Numbered from the stretch's first letter, positions 9,680 through 18,897 are shown. The stretch is DNA of 64,000 nt from an uncultured Lachnospiraceae bacterium (GCA_951800685.1 CATOJY010000001.1:124001-188000), one strand, 5' to 3'. The notes: generated by a model not told the origin, from the sequence alone. Numbers and translations are program-made.

Positions 9680-10410
9680 AATTTACCTCTGTTCTTTCCA
9701 TCTTTTAATTGTGCCAGTTCTTCCTCTGTAAGTTTCCGGTATCTGCCTTTTTCAAGCGCTGCATCCAGCCGCAGGCTTCCCATGGATAGTCGTTTCAGAT
9801 AGAATACTTGAAATCCCAAAGCTTTAAACATCCGCTTGATCTGATGAAATCTTCCCTCACAGATGGTAACTTCCGCTTCTGAAATTTCGCCGGAGGAAAG
9901 GATGTCCAGCCGTGCGGGCAGGGTGGGCTTTTCATCACCGATATTTATACCGGATGCGAACGCTTCTGAATGTTCAGAAAGCAGCGCACCAGACACGCGC
10001 ACAAAATAAGTCTTATCTACATGCTTTTTCGGGGAAAGCAGATCATGCGCCAAAGCGCCGTCATCCGTAATTAACAGCAGCCCTTCCGTATCTTTATCCA
10101 GTCGTCCTACCGGAAAAAGCTTTTCTTTCTGTGGAACTTCCAGCAAATCCATAACTGTTGAATCCTGCTTGTCCCGGGTGGCTGTTACATACCCCGCAGG
10201 TTTGTGAAACATGTAATATTCATATTCTGTATAAAATACATCTTTTCCGTTTGCCAGGATTTTATCTTTTTCACTGTCGGCTTTTACTTCCGGCATTTTT
10301 ACAATTTCTCCATTAACAGATATACAGCCTTTCCGAATCAGCTGCTTTACCTGGCTACGCGTTCCTATGCCTGCATTTGCCAGCAATTTATCCAGCCGCA
10401 TCGTTCCCAT
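9673..10410 (-). CDS. RsuA/RluB-family pseudouridine synthase
   Basis: A 16S/23S rRNA pseudouridine synthase. Residues 1-60 are an S4 domain ('MRLDKLLANAGIGTRSQVKQ'), followed by the RsuA-type catalytic motif 'VGRLDKDTEGLLLITDDG' with the catalytic Asp, and 'CEGRFHQIKRMFKALG'. At 245 residues it is the short RsuA form. The start may be ATG 10410, with GGAGAG nine to ten bases upstream, or ATG 10401 (MRLDK). It begins immediately after the stop of the methyltransferase gene. Confidence 0.9.
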   Translation of the reverse strand: MGTMRLDKLLANAGIGTRSQVKQLIRKGCISVNGEIVKMPEVKADSEKDKILANGKDVFYTEYEYYMFHKPAGYVTATRDKQDSTVMDLLEVPQKEKLFPVGRLDKDTEGLLLITDDGALAHDLLSPKKHVDKTYFVRVSGALLSEHSEAFASGINIGDEKPTLPARLDILSSGEISEAEVTICEGRFHQIKRMFKALGFQVFYLKRLSMGSLRLDAALEKGRYRKLTEEELAQLKDGKNRGKLC

Positions 10411-11793
10411 CTATTGCACTCTCCATCCCGGATAATATTTATTTTTCAGCATCCCGCCAGCCGCTTTTGCCCATCCCAGGGGGTAACCGTCCGTACATAC
10501 AAGCACCCAGCCCTTTTTCAGATGTGCTTCTTCTTCCGTCAGCGCCACGGATTCTCCCTTTAAGTACCGTATGGCTCTATCATCGTCTGACGCAAGGGAA
10601 AGTGTCTGGGGAAAATCGTCCTTTGTCAGCCACATAGCCAGAGCCTGGCTTGGCTCAAAACGGTTTCTGACACATTCTCCCATAAGCAGACCCGTCCGCA
10701 GAAAGCGCAGGCTGCTCATATCAGGCAGATGCTCCGGCATGAGATAAATTCGGTTCCTGCGGATTTCCATCTGTCCCAGGCGATTTTTAAGGCGCGGAAT
10801 CTGTGCAAGAAATTCCAGAAAATCTGCCGGGAACTTTTGTGTTTCCGTTTTCTGTATTCCGGATTTCCGCAAATTTTTCGGTGTTGTTTCTTTGGTCTGG
10901 CAGCCGCAGGTAGTTCCTTCTTTTTGCAAAAGTGCGGCGAAATGTCCTTCTCCCCGTACTTTGTGCGGGTATACCCGGATACAGTGGGGAAGACGGCTTT
11001 TTGAAAAGCTTTCATACCCTTTCATGGGAATCAGCATCATATCCGGGCTGCCGTCTAAGAGGCGGAGAATCGTCTGTTCATTTTCTATCTCAGAAAATGT
11101 GCAGGTAGAGTACAGCAGTTTTCCTCCGGGGCGCAGAAGCTTTACTGCACAGCGAAGGATTTCCCTTTGGATTCCGGCATAATATTCCGGTCCCCGGTTT
11201 TCCCAGCTTTTTATCATGGACGGCTCCCGGCGGAACATCCCCTCCCCGGAACAGGGGGCGTCAATCAGGATTTTATCGAAACACTCCTCAAAATCTTCCA
11301 GCAATTTCTCCGGGGATTCGCTGAGCACCAGCATATTTCCACAGCCAAAAAGCTCCAGATTTTTCAAAAGTCCTTTGGCTCTGGAATTACTGATGTCGTT
11401 TGCAGCTAAAAGCCCGTTTTCTCCGAGTCTGACTGCCAGTTCCGTAGCCTTTCCGCCCGGCGCGGCACATAAATCAAGCACCCAATCCCCCGGCTCCACT
11501 GGCAGCCTGGATGCAGGAATCATAGCGCTTGGTTCCTGTATGTAGTAAAGCCCCGCATAATAATGGGGATGCTTTGTGACTGCCTCATCTTCACTGTAAT
11601 AAAATCCGTTCTTTGTCCAGGGAATCGGTTCCAGGGCAAACGGAGTGAGTTTCAAAAAATCTTCTACGGATATTTTGGAAGTGTTTACTCTCAGCCCCCG
11701 TGCTGACGGTTCGTCAAAACATGCCAGATATTCTTCATATTCAGTTCCAAGCAGTTCCCTCATAGAAGAGGTAAAAGATTGTGGTAATTTCAT
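10411..11793 (-). CDS. RsmF-like rRNA cytosine-C5 methyltransferase
   Basis: A NOL1/NOP2/Sun-family SAM-dependent RNA m5C methyltransferase of 460 residues. 'LDLCAAPGGKATELA' is the SAM motif I, 'ILIDAPCSGEGMFRR' carries the first catalytic Cys (PC motif) and 'LLYSTCTFSEIENE' the second (TC motif). The C-terminal 150 residues fit the RsmF-type extension and PUA-like RNA-binding region ('GYPLGWAKAAGGMLKN'). GAGGAG precedes the start, and it overlaps the end of the RelA/SpoT-type gene by four bases. Confidence 0.92.
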   Translation of the reverse strand: MKLPQSFTSSMRELLGTEYEEYLACFDEPSARGLRVNTSKISVEDFLKLTPFALEPIPWTKNGFYYSEDEAVTKHPHYYAGLYYIQEPSAMIPASRLPVEPGDWVLDLCAAPGGKATELAVRLGENGLLAANDISNSRAKGLLKNLELFGCGNMLVLSESPEKLLEDFEECFDKILIDAPCSGEGMFRREPSMIKSWENRGPEYYAGIQREILRCAVKLLRPGGKLLYSTCTFSEIENEQTILRLLDGSPDMMLIPMKGYESFSKSRLPHCIRVYPHKVRGEGHFAALLQKEGTTCGCQTKETTPKNLRKSGIQKTETQKFPADFLEFLAQIPRLKNRLGQMEIRRNRIYLMPEHLPDMSSLRFLRTGLLMGECVRNRFEPSQALAMWLTKDDFPQTLSLASDDDRAIRYLKGESVALTEEEAHLKKGWVLVCTDGYPLGWAKAAGGMLKNKYYPGWRVQ

Positions 11794-12614
11794 TGTATCT
11801 CCTCATAGCGTTTGTCATTGGACTGCGCGCGGTAGCCTTCCGAGATAATGTCAAGCTGACGGTGAAAGCGCTTTAACTGTTCAATATCGTTTGTTCCGTA
11901 CACGCGGTAAAACTCATCCTGTATCCGTACAATCTCCCGCTTATTTGCCATGTTGTACAGGTTTTGGATATTATTCAGGATGTCGCTTACCAGATTCGCC
12001 TGAATTTGAAAGGAATTTTGGGCATCCATAATCTCGCTGCGCACAGAAGACATTTCATTGTCCAGCAGCAAAATGGCGTCCGAGGCGCTGGTCAGCTTTG
12101 TGCGGATATGTTCCGGGATGCTTCCCTTATATTTGTACTGTAAGGAATGCTCAATCGTCGACCAGAAATTCATTGCCAGGGTACGTATCTGGATTTCTAC
12201 CGGAATACGCCGGCTTCCTTTCAAAGTCTGCACTTCATAATAAATAATAATATGATAGCTTCGATAGCCGCTTTTCTTTGTATTTTTAATATAATCTTTC
12301 TCGCTTTTCACGGTCATATCTGTGCGGTTGTGAATGATTTCCACTACCTTTTCAATATCCTCTACAAATTGGCAGATGATGCGGATTCCCGCGATATCAC
12401 CCAGCTTCTCTTCAATATCTTCAATCCGGATTTTCTTTTTCTGGGCTTTGTCCAGAATGCTGGAAATCGTTTTCACCCGTCCGTTGACCTGTTCGATGGG
12501 AGAATAAAGCCCCCTGGACCGATGCTCGCGAATCAGATGGTTAAATTTAACCGTCAGCTCTTTCACGGCAAGCTCGTAGGGGTCCAGGATTTCTTTCCAT
12601 AATTGTATTTCCAT
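11790..12614 (-). CDS. Small (p)ppGpp synthetase, RelA/SpoT domain
   Basis: A small alarmone synthetase of the RelQ/YjbM type, about 274 residues, with the RelA_SpoT nucleotidyltransferase domain and no HD hydrolase or regulatory domains. Diagnostic parts are 'GLYSPIEQVNGRVKTISSIL', 'LGDIAGIRIICQFVEDIEKV', 'DYIKNTKKSGYRSYHIII' and 'PVEIQIRTLAMNFWSTIEH' (Glu-x-Gln-x-Arg). The start is uncertain: ATG 12614 lies 12 bases from AAGGAG, while ATG 12626 directly abuts it. It heads a long co-oriented run and has its own promoter. Confidence 0.9.
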   Translation of the reverse strand: MEIQLWKEILDPYELAVKELTVKFNHLIREHRSRGLYSPIEQVNGRVKTISSILDKAQKKKIRIEDIEEKLGDIAGIRIICQFVEDIEKVVEIIHNRTDMTVKSEKDYIKNTKKSGYRSYHIIIYYEVQTLKGSRRIPVEIQIRTLAMNFWSTIEHSLQYKYKGSIPEHIRTKLTSASDAILLLDNEMSSVRSEIMDAQNSFQIQANLVSDILNNIQNLYNMANKREIVRIQDEFYRVYGTNDIEQLKRFHRQLDIISEGYRAQSNDKRYEEIQ

Positions 12615-12648
12615 AGATCCGTACATCTCCTTATTTCGTTTAAAATTT

Positions 12649-12678
12649 AGTATAACATAACCGGACACCCTTTTTCAA
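12649..12678 (-). promoter_or_regulatory. Promoter upstream of the RelA/SpoT gene
   Basis: On the minus strand TTGAAA (12673-12678), an 18-base spacer and TATACT (12649-12654). The -10 is extended by an upstream TG (TGTTATACT). It stands about 35 bases before the first candidate start codons and probably drives the translation and RNA modification gene run. Confidence 0.7.
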
Positions 12679-12700
12679 GAAAGGTGTGCGGTTTTTCGCA

Positions 12701-12833
12701 GATTCCGTAACAGTTCAGCCTTCGGCTTCACTGTTACGGAATCCAGCCCATTTAAAGTTTGCTGATCGCAAAGGGCTGGATTCTCTGGCTGAATTTACGC
12801 ATTCTCACGGACTTTGCAGCAGGTGCAAAGTCC
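12701..12833. repeat. Cluster of three palindromes between operons
   Basis: Three consecutive inverted repeats occupy most of this gap: a perfect 14-base pair (12701-12714 with 12730-12743) around a CAGCC-TTCG-GGCT-like core; a 7-base pair CCAGCCC/GGGCTGG (12743-12749 with 12773-12779); and a perfect 10-base pair GGACTTTGCA/TGCAAAGTCC (12809-12818 with 12824-12833). Motifs such as ACTGTTAC and GGCTGAA recur nearby up to about 12850. It looks like a REP/MITE-type palindromic unit; the first stem could also terminate transcription entering from the M23 peptidase gene. Confidence 0.6.
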
Positions 12834-12919
12834 TGGGCTGAACTGTTACCAGGTTCCATTTCGTTTCGGTCTTTTCAGGGGCAGTCAAATTGCGGTTTGT
12901 CGGTCAGCAAGTTACGCGC

Positions 12920-13777
12920 TCAAGGTTCTGAAAGGTGGTATGTCAGCCGCCTGCTTTCCAGGCTTCTAAGTATCCAGTAAGGATTGACACTGATTTCGGG
13001 ATGCTTTTCTGTCCGGACGTAGATTCCCAGATGGAGATGGACGTCAAATTTTCCACGGGTTCCTTCCGGACCATATCCGGTATCGCCCATATAGCCGATG
13101 ATATCCCCTGCGTGTATTTTCTGTCCCACCTGGAAACCGGACGCATAGTCTGACAGATGGGCATAGTAAAAATATCCTCCGTGAGGGCTGCGGATTCCAA
13201 TGCGCCAGCCTCCTTTGTCAAGCCAGCCGATATTTTCCACAACTCCATCCGTCATGCTGAATATAGGATAAACACCGCTTTCATTTTCAGGCGGCATCAA
13301 ATCGCAGCCCTCATGCCTGCGTTTTCCTCCATAGCTGCGCTCGAACATCCAGGAATCTTCATAGGTGATTTCTTTTCCCGCAGGGAAGTAAACAAGATCA
13401 TCCCAAACTGCTGCATACAGCTTTTGCAGTTCCTCAAATTCCTCTCTCCGATGTTTTAAAAAGTATGCGCCCCATTTTTTACAATTTTCGGCTGTCAGTG
13501 ATGTTCCGTCTGTCAGTTTAAACTTTTTCATGGGCATCCATACCGAAAGGACGGTACCTTTTGACAGATTCGTTTCAACGGCGGTTTCCGCCAGTTTTTC
13601 CAGAGCCTCCGTGGAGAGATGCTGTCTGCGGAAATGTGCAGTGGGAGCGGTGTCTGGTTTCAGGTTCATAACGCGTCCAAAGGTTGTGCAGGTATGTAAT
13701 AAATCGGTACATAAGCCTACCATTAAAATCAGGCAGATAAGCATTTGCAGAATTTGTTTCAGGATTCGAGGGTTCAT
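12920..13777 (-). CDS. M23-family peptidoglycan peptidase, membrane-anchored
   Basis: A 285-residue LytM-type zinc endopeptidase. An N-terminal hydrophobic helix (about 8-28, 'ILQMLICLILMVGLCTDLL') acts as signal or anchor. The catalytic domain at about 160-275 has 'RRHEGCDLMPP' (HxxxD-type zinc ligands), 'GYFYYAHLSDY' and the final 'KFDVHLHLGIY' (HxH). Such enzymes act on cell-wall cross-links in the envelope, often in division or sporulation. It stands alone, divergent from the YlbJ-like gene. Confidence 0.88.
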   Translation of the reverse strand: MNPRILKQILQMLICLILMVGLCTDLLHTCTTFGRVMNLKPDTAPTAHFRRQHLSTEALEKLAETAVETNLSKGTVLSVWMPMKKFKLTDGTSLTAENCKKWGAYFLKHRREEFEELQKLYAAVWDDLVYFPAGKEITYEDSWMFERSYGGKRRHEGCDLMPPENESGVYPIFSMTDGVVENIGWLDKGGWRIGIRSPHGGYFYYAHLSDYASGFQVGQKIHAGDIIGYMGDTGYGPEGTRGKFDVHLHLGIYVRTEKHPEISVNPYWILRSLESRRLTYHLSEP

Positions 13778-13806
13778 GCAATATCCCCTTTAATAAAAGC
13801 TGAACG

Positions 13807-13887
13807 GTAACAGTATATGCGTTGCTTTCCGATAATAGTACCGTTGTTTTCCTGTTCTTGATTGAAAATCTTTACATATACTGTAAC
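13807..13887. promoter_or_regulatory. Inverted repeat in the divergent M23/ylbJ-like promoter region
   Basis: GTAACAGTATATG at 13807-13819 pairs with CATATACTGTAAC at 13875-13887 (one mismatch) across about 55 bases, in the gap between two divergent genes. It may be a pair of operator half-sites or a coincidence; the CATATACT inside it also loosely resembles a sporulation sigma-E -10 box. Confidence 0.35.
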
Positions 13888-13912
13888 ACGCAGAGCGCAG
13901 AGGAGGGGTTAC

Positions 13913-14845
13913 ATGAAGAAAATTGGATATGAAATATCGGCTGCAGCAATTCTTTTATTTTTATTCCTGTGCCCCGCCCAGGCGCTTGCAGCGTCCCGGC
14001 GGGGGCTGCATCTGTGGTTTGATACGCTTTTGCCTACTCTTCTTCCATTTATGATTTTTTCAAATATATTAATACGCGCCGATCTGGTACGTCCGCTGGT
14101 ATCTGTGTTGTCTCCAATTTTTCACGGCATGCTGCGGCTGAGTCCCGGAGGAACTTATGCCCTTCTGATGGGATTTCTATGTGGTTGTCCTATGGGCGCC
14201 AAGACGCTTGCAGATTTACGCTTACGGGGCCAAATCACACTGGAAGAAGCACAATATCTGTTGGGATTTTGTAATAATATTAGCCCTTCTTTTGTTATGA
14301 ATTTTCTGGTGATGGAACAGTTGAAAGCGCCGGAACTTCTTGTTCCTTCACTTGTCATTCTCTATGGGGCTCCGCTGCTTTACGGGATACTGACAAATCC
14401 GGCATACCGTCGTGCCAGCCAAAAGATTTCGTCAGATACAAAGGTATGCAGTCTTTCCAGTGCGCCCAAAGAGCCCCTCTGCTTCGGCATGGTAGACAGT
14501 TGTATCCTGGATGGTGTAACCACCATTGTAAAACTTGGGTGTTATGTGATGCTATTTGCTATTCTGGCAGGTATCATTCAGACGCTTCCGGTTCCTGCTC
14601 AGGGGAAGGCTCTGCTGACTGCCTTGTCAGAGATTACAAATGGTATTCCGGCTATTATGGAGAGCTTTTCTTTTCCGTCAAATTTTTTGCTTTTGATGGT
14701 TATGGTTTCTTACGGAGGTCTGTCTGCACTTGCCCAGACGGACAGTGCGGCAAAAAACGCACATTTTTCCATTGGGAAATATGTGCGTTCAAAACTCATT
14801 ACCAGTCTGATAGCTTTGTTTTTGTCTCTTTGCTTTTTAAGCTAA
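13913..14845 (+). CDS. ylbJ: YlbJ-like sporulation integral membrane protein
   Basis: A 310-residue polytopic membrane protein of the nucleoside-recognition (Gate) domain family that includes YlbJ and SpmA/SpmB. Typical features are 'SRRGLHLWFDTLLPTLLPFMIF' after the first helix, 'GFLCGCPMGAKTLADL' and 'GFCNNISPSFVMNFLV'. It is shorter than the roughly 400 residues I recall for B. subtilis YlbJ. ATG 13913 is preceded by GAGGAGGGG; 17 further in-frame codons upstream lack such a site. It overlaps the end of the next, opposite gene by nine bases. Confidence 0.8.
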   Translation: MKKIGYEISAAAILLFLFLCPAQALAASRRGLHLWFDTLLPTLLPFMIFSNILIRADLVRPLVSVLSPIFHGMLRLSPGGTYALLMGFLCGCPMGAKTLADLRLRGQITLEEAQYLLGFCNNISPSFVMNFLVMEQLKAPELLVPSLVILYGAPLLYGILTNPAYRRASQKISSDTKVCSLSSAPKEPLCFGMVDSCILDGVTTIVKLGCYVMLFAILAGIIQTLPVPAQGKALLTALSEITNGIPAIMESFSFPSNFLLLMVMVSYGGLSALAQTDSAAKNAHFSIGKYVRSKLITSLIALFLSLCFLS

Positions 14846-15442
14846 AGAATCGTCCTGGAAATCTTCCGTTCCGGCGGAACCTGTACTGTAGCTTGCCGGG
14901 GCTGCCTGAGGTGACAGTTCACGGCGGTTTTTATTTACAATATCATAGCAGGACTGCAGCGAATTGATAAAATTATTGTATCTGGATCCGGCCGTCTCAA
15001 TCGTGTGGCTCATGATTTTTTCAAGATTCTCCAGCATCTCATCTGTGTATTGTAATGCGCCCATACGGATGCTGTTTGCGTCATTCGTAGCATTGTCCAG
15101 GATTTCCTGTGCCTGCGCGTTCGTCTTTTCCAGAAGTTCATTTGACTGCAGATAAGCTTGCTGCATAACCTCGCTTTCTTCCACAAGCTGCTTCTGCTGA
15201 GCCTGTGCATCGGCAATGAGGGAAGCTGCTTTGGTCTGCGCATCAGCCAGGATGGCGTCTTTATTGCTGATAATTTTCTGATAACGTTTAATTTCGTCTG
15301 GTGTTTTCATACGGAGCTCCCGCAACAGCTCCTCCAGTTCTTCTTTGTTTACAACGATTTTCGTAGAGGACAAAGGCTGGAATTTGCAACTGTCTACATA
15401 TTCCTCAATGTCTTCGATAATTTGTTCAATTCTGCTGCTCAT
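14837..15442 (-). CDS. Coiled-coil protein (DivIVA/ATPase-subunit-H-like)
   Basis: A 201-residue soluble protein whose centre (about 55-160) is a long coiled coil rich in Ala, Gln and Glu ('DAQTKAASLIADAQAQQKQL'). The beginning 'SSRIEQIIEDIEEYVDSCKF' and placement before coaD match a conserved clostridial family often annotated only as ATPase or DivIVA-like. A structural role at the membrane or septum is a guess. The C-terminus is low complexity. Confidence 0.75.
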   Translation of the reverse strand: MSSRIEQIIEDIEEYVDSCKFQPLSSTKIVVNKEELEELLRELRMKTPDEIKRYQKIISNKDAILADAQTKAASLIADAQAQQKQLVEESEVMQQAYLQSNELLEKTNAQAQEILDNATNDANSIRMGALQYTDEMLENLEKIMSHTIETAGSRYNNFINSLQSCYDIVNKNRRELSPQAAPASYSTGSAGTEDFQDDSLA

Positions 15443-15454
15443 TCTAATCTCTCC

Positions 15455-15949
15455 TTACTTAGTTATATGTTTCCCATACTTTTTACGCATGTGTTCTACG
15501 ACAACCTGGGGAACAAATTTTGAAATATCCCCGCCATAAGCCGCTACCTCTTTTACTGTGCTGGAGCTGAGATATGCATACTCCAGACTGGTTGTCAGGA
15601 AAATTGTATCGATTTCAGGATTCATAATTCGGTTTGTCTGTGCCATCTGTAGCTCATATTCAAAATCCGTGATTGCCCGGAGCCCCCGGACAAGAAAACC
15701 TGCATTACAATTTTTAACAAAATCTACAGATAAGCCGGAAAAAGATTCTACTCGCACATTTCTGATATCTTTCGTGACTTCCAATAGTATCTTAACACGT
15801 TCTTCTACAGAAAACAACGGTGTTTTCGTATTATTGTTCAAAACTCCGACAATCAGCTCATCTACCAGAGCGGAGGAACGCCGTATCACGTCCAGGTGTC
15901 CGAAAGTTACCGGGTCAAAGCTTCCGGGATAAACTGCCCTCCTCATCAT
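15455..15949 (-). CDS. coaD: Phosphopantetheine adenylyltransferase
   Basis: CoaD adenylates 4'-phosphopantetheine to dephospho-CoA. The 164-residue protein begins '[21 protein letters not shown]', with the T/HxGH nucleotidyltransferase motif, and later has '[18 protein letters not shown]' and '[16 protein letters not shown]'. It overlaps the end of rsmD by four bases, the common rsmD-coaD pairing. Confidence 0.97.
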   Translation of the reverse strand: MMRRAVYPGSFDPVTFGHLDVIRRSSALVDELIVGVLNNNTKTPLFSVEERVKILLEVTKDIRNVRVESFSGLSVDFVKNCNAGFLVRGLRAITDFEYELQMAQTNRIMNPEIDTIFLTTSLEYAYLSSSTVKEVAAYGGDISKFVPQVVVEHMRKKYGKHITK

Positions 15950-16515
15950 TTGTTTCCCCCTCTCGCGGCTGGCTGTAAAAATAAGTGGGCATTTGTTTTG
16001 TATTCCTTGCGCTGCCGCAGGATAAATCCGGTGTTTTCCAGAAAATCAAAAGAAGTGTCTTTTGCCGCCTCTACAATAACTATAGAACTCTCTGTAAGCA
16101 GCCCGGAAGCAGACAGGGCTGTAAGTACCCGCTCTTCCCAGCCTTCGCTGTAAGGGGGGTCTATAAATACAAAATCAAAGGGGGGTGCGCCGGAAAGTAT
16201 ATGCAGCGCCGCCAATACGTCCATTTGCAGAATATCTGCCCTTTCTGCCAGCCTGGTAAAATCCAGGTTTTCACTGATACATTTTGCGGCTTTCCTGTTA
16301 TTTTCCACAAACACGGCTTTCGATGCACCGCGGCTGAGCGCTTCAATCCCAATCCCACCGCTTCCGGCAAATAAATCCAAAAAACGGGTTTCATATAACT
16401 CGTGCTGAATCATATTGAATAATGTTTCTTTGATACGGTCCGTGGTGGGCCTTGTCCCGTCACCTGGAACAGTTTTTAAAGGCAGCCGTTTGGCTGTTCC
16501 GGCAATCACTCTCAT
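15946..16515 (-). CDS. rsmD: 16S rRNA (guanine-966 N2)-methyltransferase
   Basis: A SAM-dependent methyltransferase of 16S rRNA. '[15 protein letters not shown]', SAM motif I '[19 protein letters not shown]' and the N-methyltransferase motif '[11 protein letters not shown]' are intact over 189 residues. I use ATG 16515 ([13 protein letters not shown]), the family start; AGGA lies about nine bases upstream. A TTG eight codons earlier also gives an open frame. Confidence 0.95.
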   Translation of the reverse strand: MRVIAGTAKRLPLKTVPGDGTRPTTDRIKETLFNMIQHELYETRFLDLFAGSGGIGIEALSRGASKAVFVENNRKAAKCISENLDFTRLAERADILQMDVLAALHILSGAPPFDFVFIDPPYSEGWEERVLTALSASGLLTESSIVIVEAAKDTSFDFLENTGFILRQRKEYKTNAHLFLQPAARGGNK

Positions 16516-16550
16516 ATAAAAATGTCCTGTTCTTGTCAATTTTTAAATAA

Positions 16551-16590
16551 GAAAACTGTCGGATACCGCAAAAGACGGTCAACAGTTTCC
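16551..16590 (-). terminator. Probable terminator after the Na/Pi cotransporter gene
   Basis: GAAACTGT and ACAGTTTTC pair around a roughly 22-base loop that can fold further. On the minus strand a moderately T-rich stretch (TTATTT) follows. It lies between the cotransporter stop and rsmD. Confidence 0.5.
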
Positions 16591-16630
16591 TGAAATTTTA
16601 TAGTTATTATAGATGTTCTGCAGATGTTTG

Positions 16631-18304
16631 TCAATGTTCTGATATTACATAGCCGGCCAGATTGTATGCATGATCGGAAATCCTTTCCAGATTGCTGATG
16701 ATATCAAGGAATACAACGCCGTTTTCAGGTTTGCAGAGCTGTTTGGAAAGGCGCTCAATATGTTTTTCACGAAGCTCTTCTTCCATACTGTCTACCATAT
16801 CTTCATATTTTCCAACCTTGGCTGCTGCATGAATATTTTTTTCTTCCCTTGCCTTAATGGCGAAATCAAAAGCATTGATTACCAGCCCCATGATTTCTGA
16901 CATTTCGCCGGTGGCTTCTTCAGTGAACTGAATCATCTTTCCGTCTTTTGTGTCAAGCAGTTCAGCAATATTCTCAGTATGGTCTCCTACTCTTTCAATA
17001 TCACTCACAGAATAAAAGAGGTTATTGATAATATTATGCTGTTCTTCATTGAGCGAGAGGTTGCTTATCTGCACCAGGTATTCGGTAATCAGTTTTTCCA
17101 TCGTGTTAATGGTCTTTTCTGTCTTATATACGCTTTCAACCTTTTCTTTATCATAATTGAGTACCGCTTCTGATACATTGCGCAAATTTTCAAAGGCAAT
17201 TTTACCCATATGTACTACTTCAAGAATCGCATTTTCTACGGCAAAGGACGGAGTCTCCAGAATACGTTTATCCAGATGGCGCAGCGTCAGGCTTTCTTCG
17301 CTGTCCGTGCCCTCTGCAGAACTGCTGTGTTCTTTTACAAGCAGGCCGGAAAGGGAAACCAGCTTATCTGCAAACGGGAACATAAGAATCATACGGGCAA
17401 TGCTGAAACCTGTATGGAACATGGAAATCCCTACGCTGTTAATTCCTGCCTGCCCATATTGGGGCATAAACCGGAAGAAGGAGTATAAAAATGTTCCAAA
17501 TACTACAACACCGATGACATTATAGGTGAGGTGAATGGCGGCTGCACGCTTAGCGTTTCGCGACGCGCCAATACTGGAAAGCAAAGCCGTTACACAAGAA
17601 CCAATGTTGGAACCAAGGCTGATATAAACGGCGGCACTGGTAGTCACTACCCCGCCCGTAGCTGCTAAAGTCTGCAGAACGCCAACGGATGCAGAGGAAC
17701 TCTGCATAATAGCTGTTACGATAATACCAATCGCAATTCCCAGGAACGGATTACTGCCAAATAACTGGAACGCCTGGGAAAAAATAGGAAGTTCCATATA
17801 ATCTGCGGCTGCGCCTTTCATAAAATCAAGACCTATGAATAAGAGGCCCAGACCGATAACGATTTCACCAATAATCTGCTTTTTCTGCTTTTTCGAAAAC
17901 ATGATGCAGAACGCTCCGAACCCTACCAGGAGCGGTGCATACAATGATGGGGAGATTGCCTTAAAAGTATCGCCCAGCTGCCCTAAGGATACAATCCATG
18001 ATGTGATACATGTACCGATATTTGCACCCATGATAACGCCAACAGCTTGTCCGAGACTCATAATTCCGGCATTTACAAAACCGACCACCATGACCGTAGT
18101 TGCACCGCTGCTCTGTATGATTGCCGTAACCAGCATACCGACAATAACTGCCATGAAACGGTTATTTGTCAGAATACCTAAAAGTTCCTGCATCTTCTGC
18201 CCGGTTGACTTTTGTATGCCGTCAGACATGCTGTGCATGCCATAAAGGAACATTCCCAGTCCTCCGGCAAACAGAAATAGATTCTCTACATCATTTATGG
18301 ACAT
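16631..18304 (-). CDS. Na+/phosphate cotransporter with PhoU-like domain
   Basis: A 557-residue NptA/NptII-type membrane protein. Two Na/Pi cotransporter repeats are clear: 'GMLVTAIIQSSGATTVMVVGF' and 'GIIVTAIMQSSSASVGVLQ', each with the QSS signature, within about eight membrane helices up to residue about 320. The C-terminal 200 residues are helical and PhoU-like ('DIERVGDHTENIAELL', 'LERISDHAYNLAGYVI'). It takes up phosphate with sodium, and the PhoU part probably adjusts activity. ATG 18304 has GGAGG eight bases upstream and overlaps the mgsA stop. Confidence 0.93.
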   Translation of the reverse strand: MSINDVENLFLFAGGLGMFLYGMHSMSDGIQKSTGQKMQELLGILTNNRFMAVIVGMLVTAIIQSSGATTVMVVGFVNAGIMSLGQAVGVIMGANIGTCITSWIVSLGQLGDTFKAISPSLYAPLLVGFGAFCIMFSKKQKKQIIGEIVIGLGLLFIGLDFMKGAAADYMELPIFSQAFQLFGSNPFLGIAIGIIVTAIMQSSSASVGVLQTLAATGGVVTTSAAVYISLGSNIGSCVTALLSSIGASRNAKRAAAIHLTYNVIGVVVFGTFLYSFFRFMPQYGQAGINSVGISMFHTGFSIARMILMFPFADKLVSLSGLLVKEHSSSAEGTDSEESLTLRHLDKRILETPSFAVENAILEVVHMGKIAFENLRNVSEAVLNYDKEKVESVYKTEKTINTMEKLITEYLVQISNLSLNEEQHNIINNLFYSVSDIERVGDHTENIAELLDTKDGKMIQFTEEATGEMSEIMGLVINAFDFAIKAREEKNIHAAAKVGKYEDMVDSMEEELREKHIERLSKQLCKPENGVVFLDIISNLERISDHAYNLAGYVISEH

Positions 18305-18690
18305 ATCTGTTCCCTCCATTCCAAATCGCCGTTTGCCAGTCCAAGAATCAGCGATTCGGCAGTAGCGATATTGGTTGCAATCGGTATATTGTAACGGTCA
18401 CAGCATTTCGAAATTTCATCAATGCCGGGTTCTTTTCCGCCAGTCACAGGATTGTAAAAAAACAAAACCATATCCAGACTGTTACGGCAAATCATTTCCA
18501 TCAGCTGCTTATCACCGCCTAAGGCTCCCGGAAGGAATCTATGTACTTTTAGATTCGCGGCCTCGTCGATATGTCTCGCTGTTGTCCCAGTTGCGTATAG
18601 CTGATGCTTTTCAAGAATCTTCTTATACGCTACGCAAAAATCTTCCATGAGATTTTTCTTTTCGTTGTGTGCGATTAAGCCTACGTTCAT
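18295..18690 (-). CDS. mgsA: Methylglyoxal synthase
   Basis: MgsA converts dihydroxyacetone phosphate to methylglyoxal and phosphate, a bypass of lower glycolysis under phosphate limitation. The 131-residue protein has 'VGLIAHNEKKNLMEDF', 'LYATGTTARHI', 'PGALGGDKQLMEMI' and 'DMVLFFYNPV'. Its pairing with a phosphate transporter is biologically sensible, since phosphate inhibits this enzyme in known cases. ATG 18690 has AGAGGAAAG upstream. Confidence 0.95.
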   Translation of the reverse strand: MNVGLIAHNEKKNLMEDFCVAYKKILEKHQLYATGTTARHIDEAANLKVHRFLPGALGGDKQLMEMICRNSLDMVLFFYNPVTGGKEPGIDEISKCCDRYNIPIATNIATAESLILGLANGDLEWREQICP

Positions 18691-18787
18691 TCTTTCCTCT
18701 TTCTGACGCGCATACAGCGCCATACCGGCAGAGTTGGAAGATTACTTCCACACTTCTTACCTATTATTGTTTTCTCTAACCAAGAGG

Positions 18788-18796
18788 ATTATATCA
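18788..18796 (-). promoter_or_regulatory. Extended -10 promoter for mgsA and the Na/Pi gene
   Basis: TGATATAAT on the minus strand is a perfect extended -10 element (TG-n-TATAAT), about 100 bases upstream of mgsA. No good -35 is seen at 17 bases, which is usual for extended -10 promoters. Confidence 0.55.
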
Positions 18797-18890
18797 TGAT
18801 TTCTATAGAAAGGAATAGGCTTTTTCTCTTTTTTTTCATTTTTCTGCAAAAACGTGCAGGAATTGCCAGTTTAAAAATTTGAATTTACCG

Positions 18891-18897
18891 CATACTA
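18891..18897 (+). promoter_or_regulatory. Sigma-G type -10 box of the SASP gene
   Basis: CATACTA matches the forespore sigma-G -10 consensus I know from Bacillus and lies about 83 bases before the SASP start. The -35 region is poor, so the promoter call rests on the -10 and on the gene it precedes. Confidence 0.5.
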
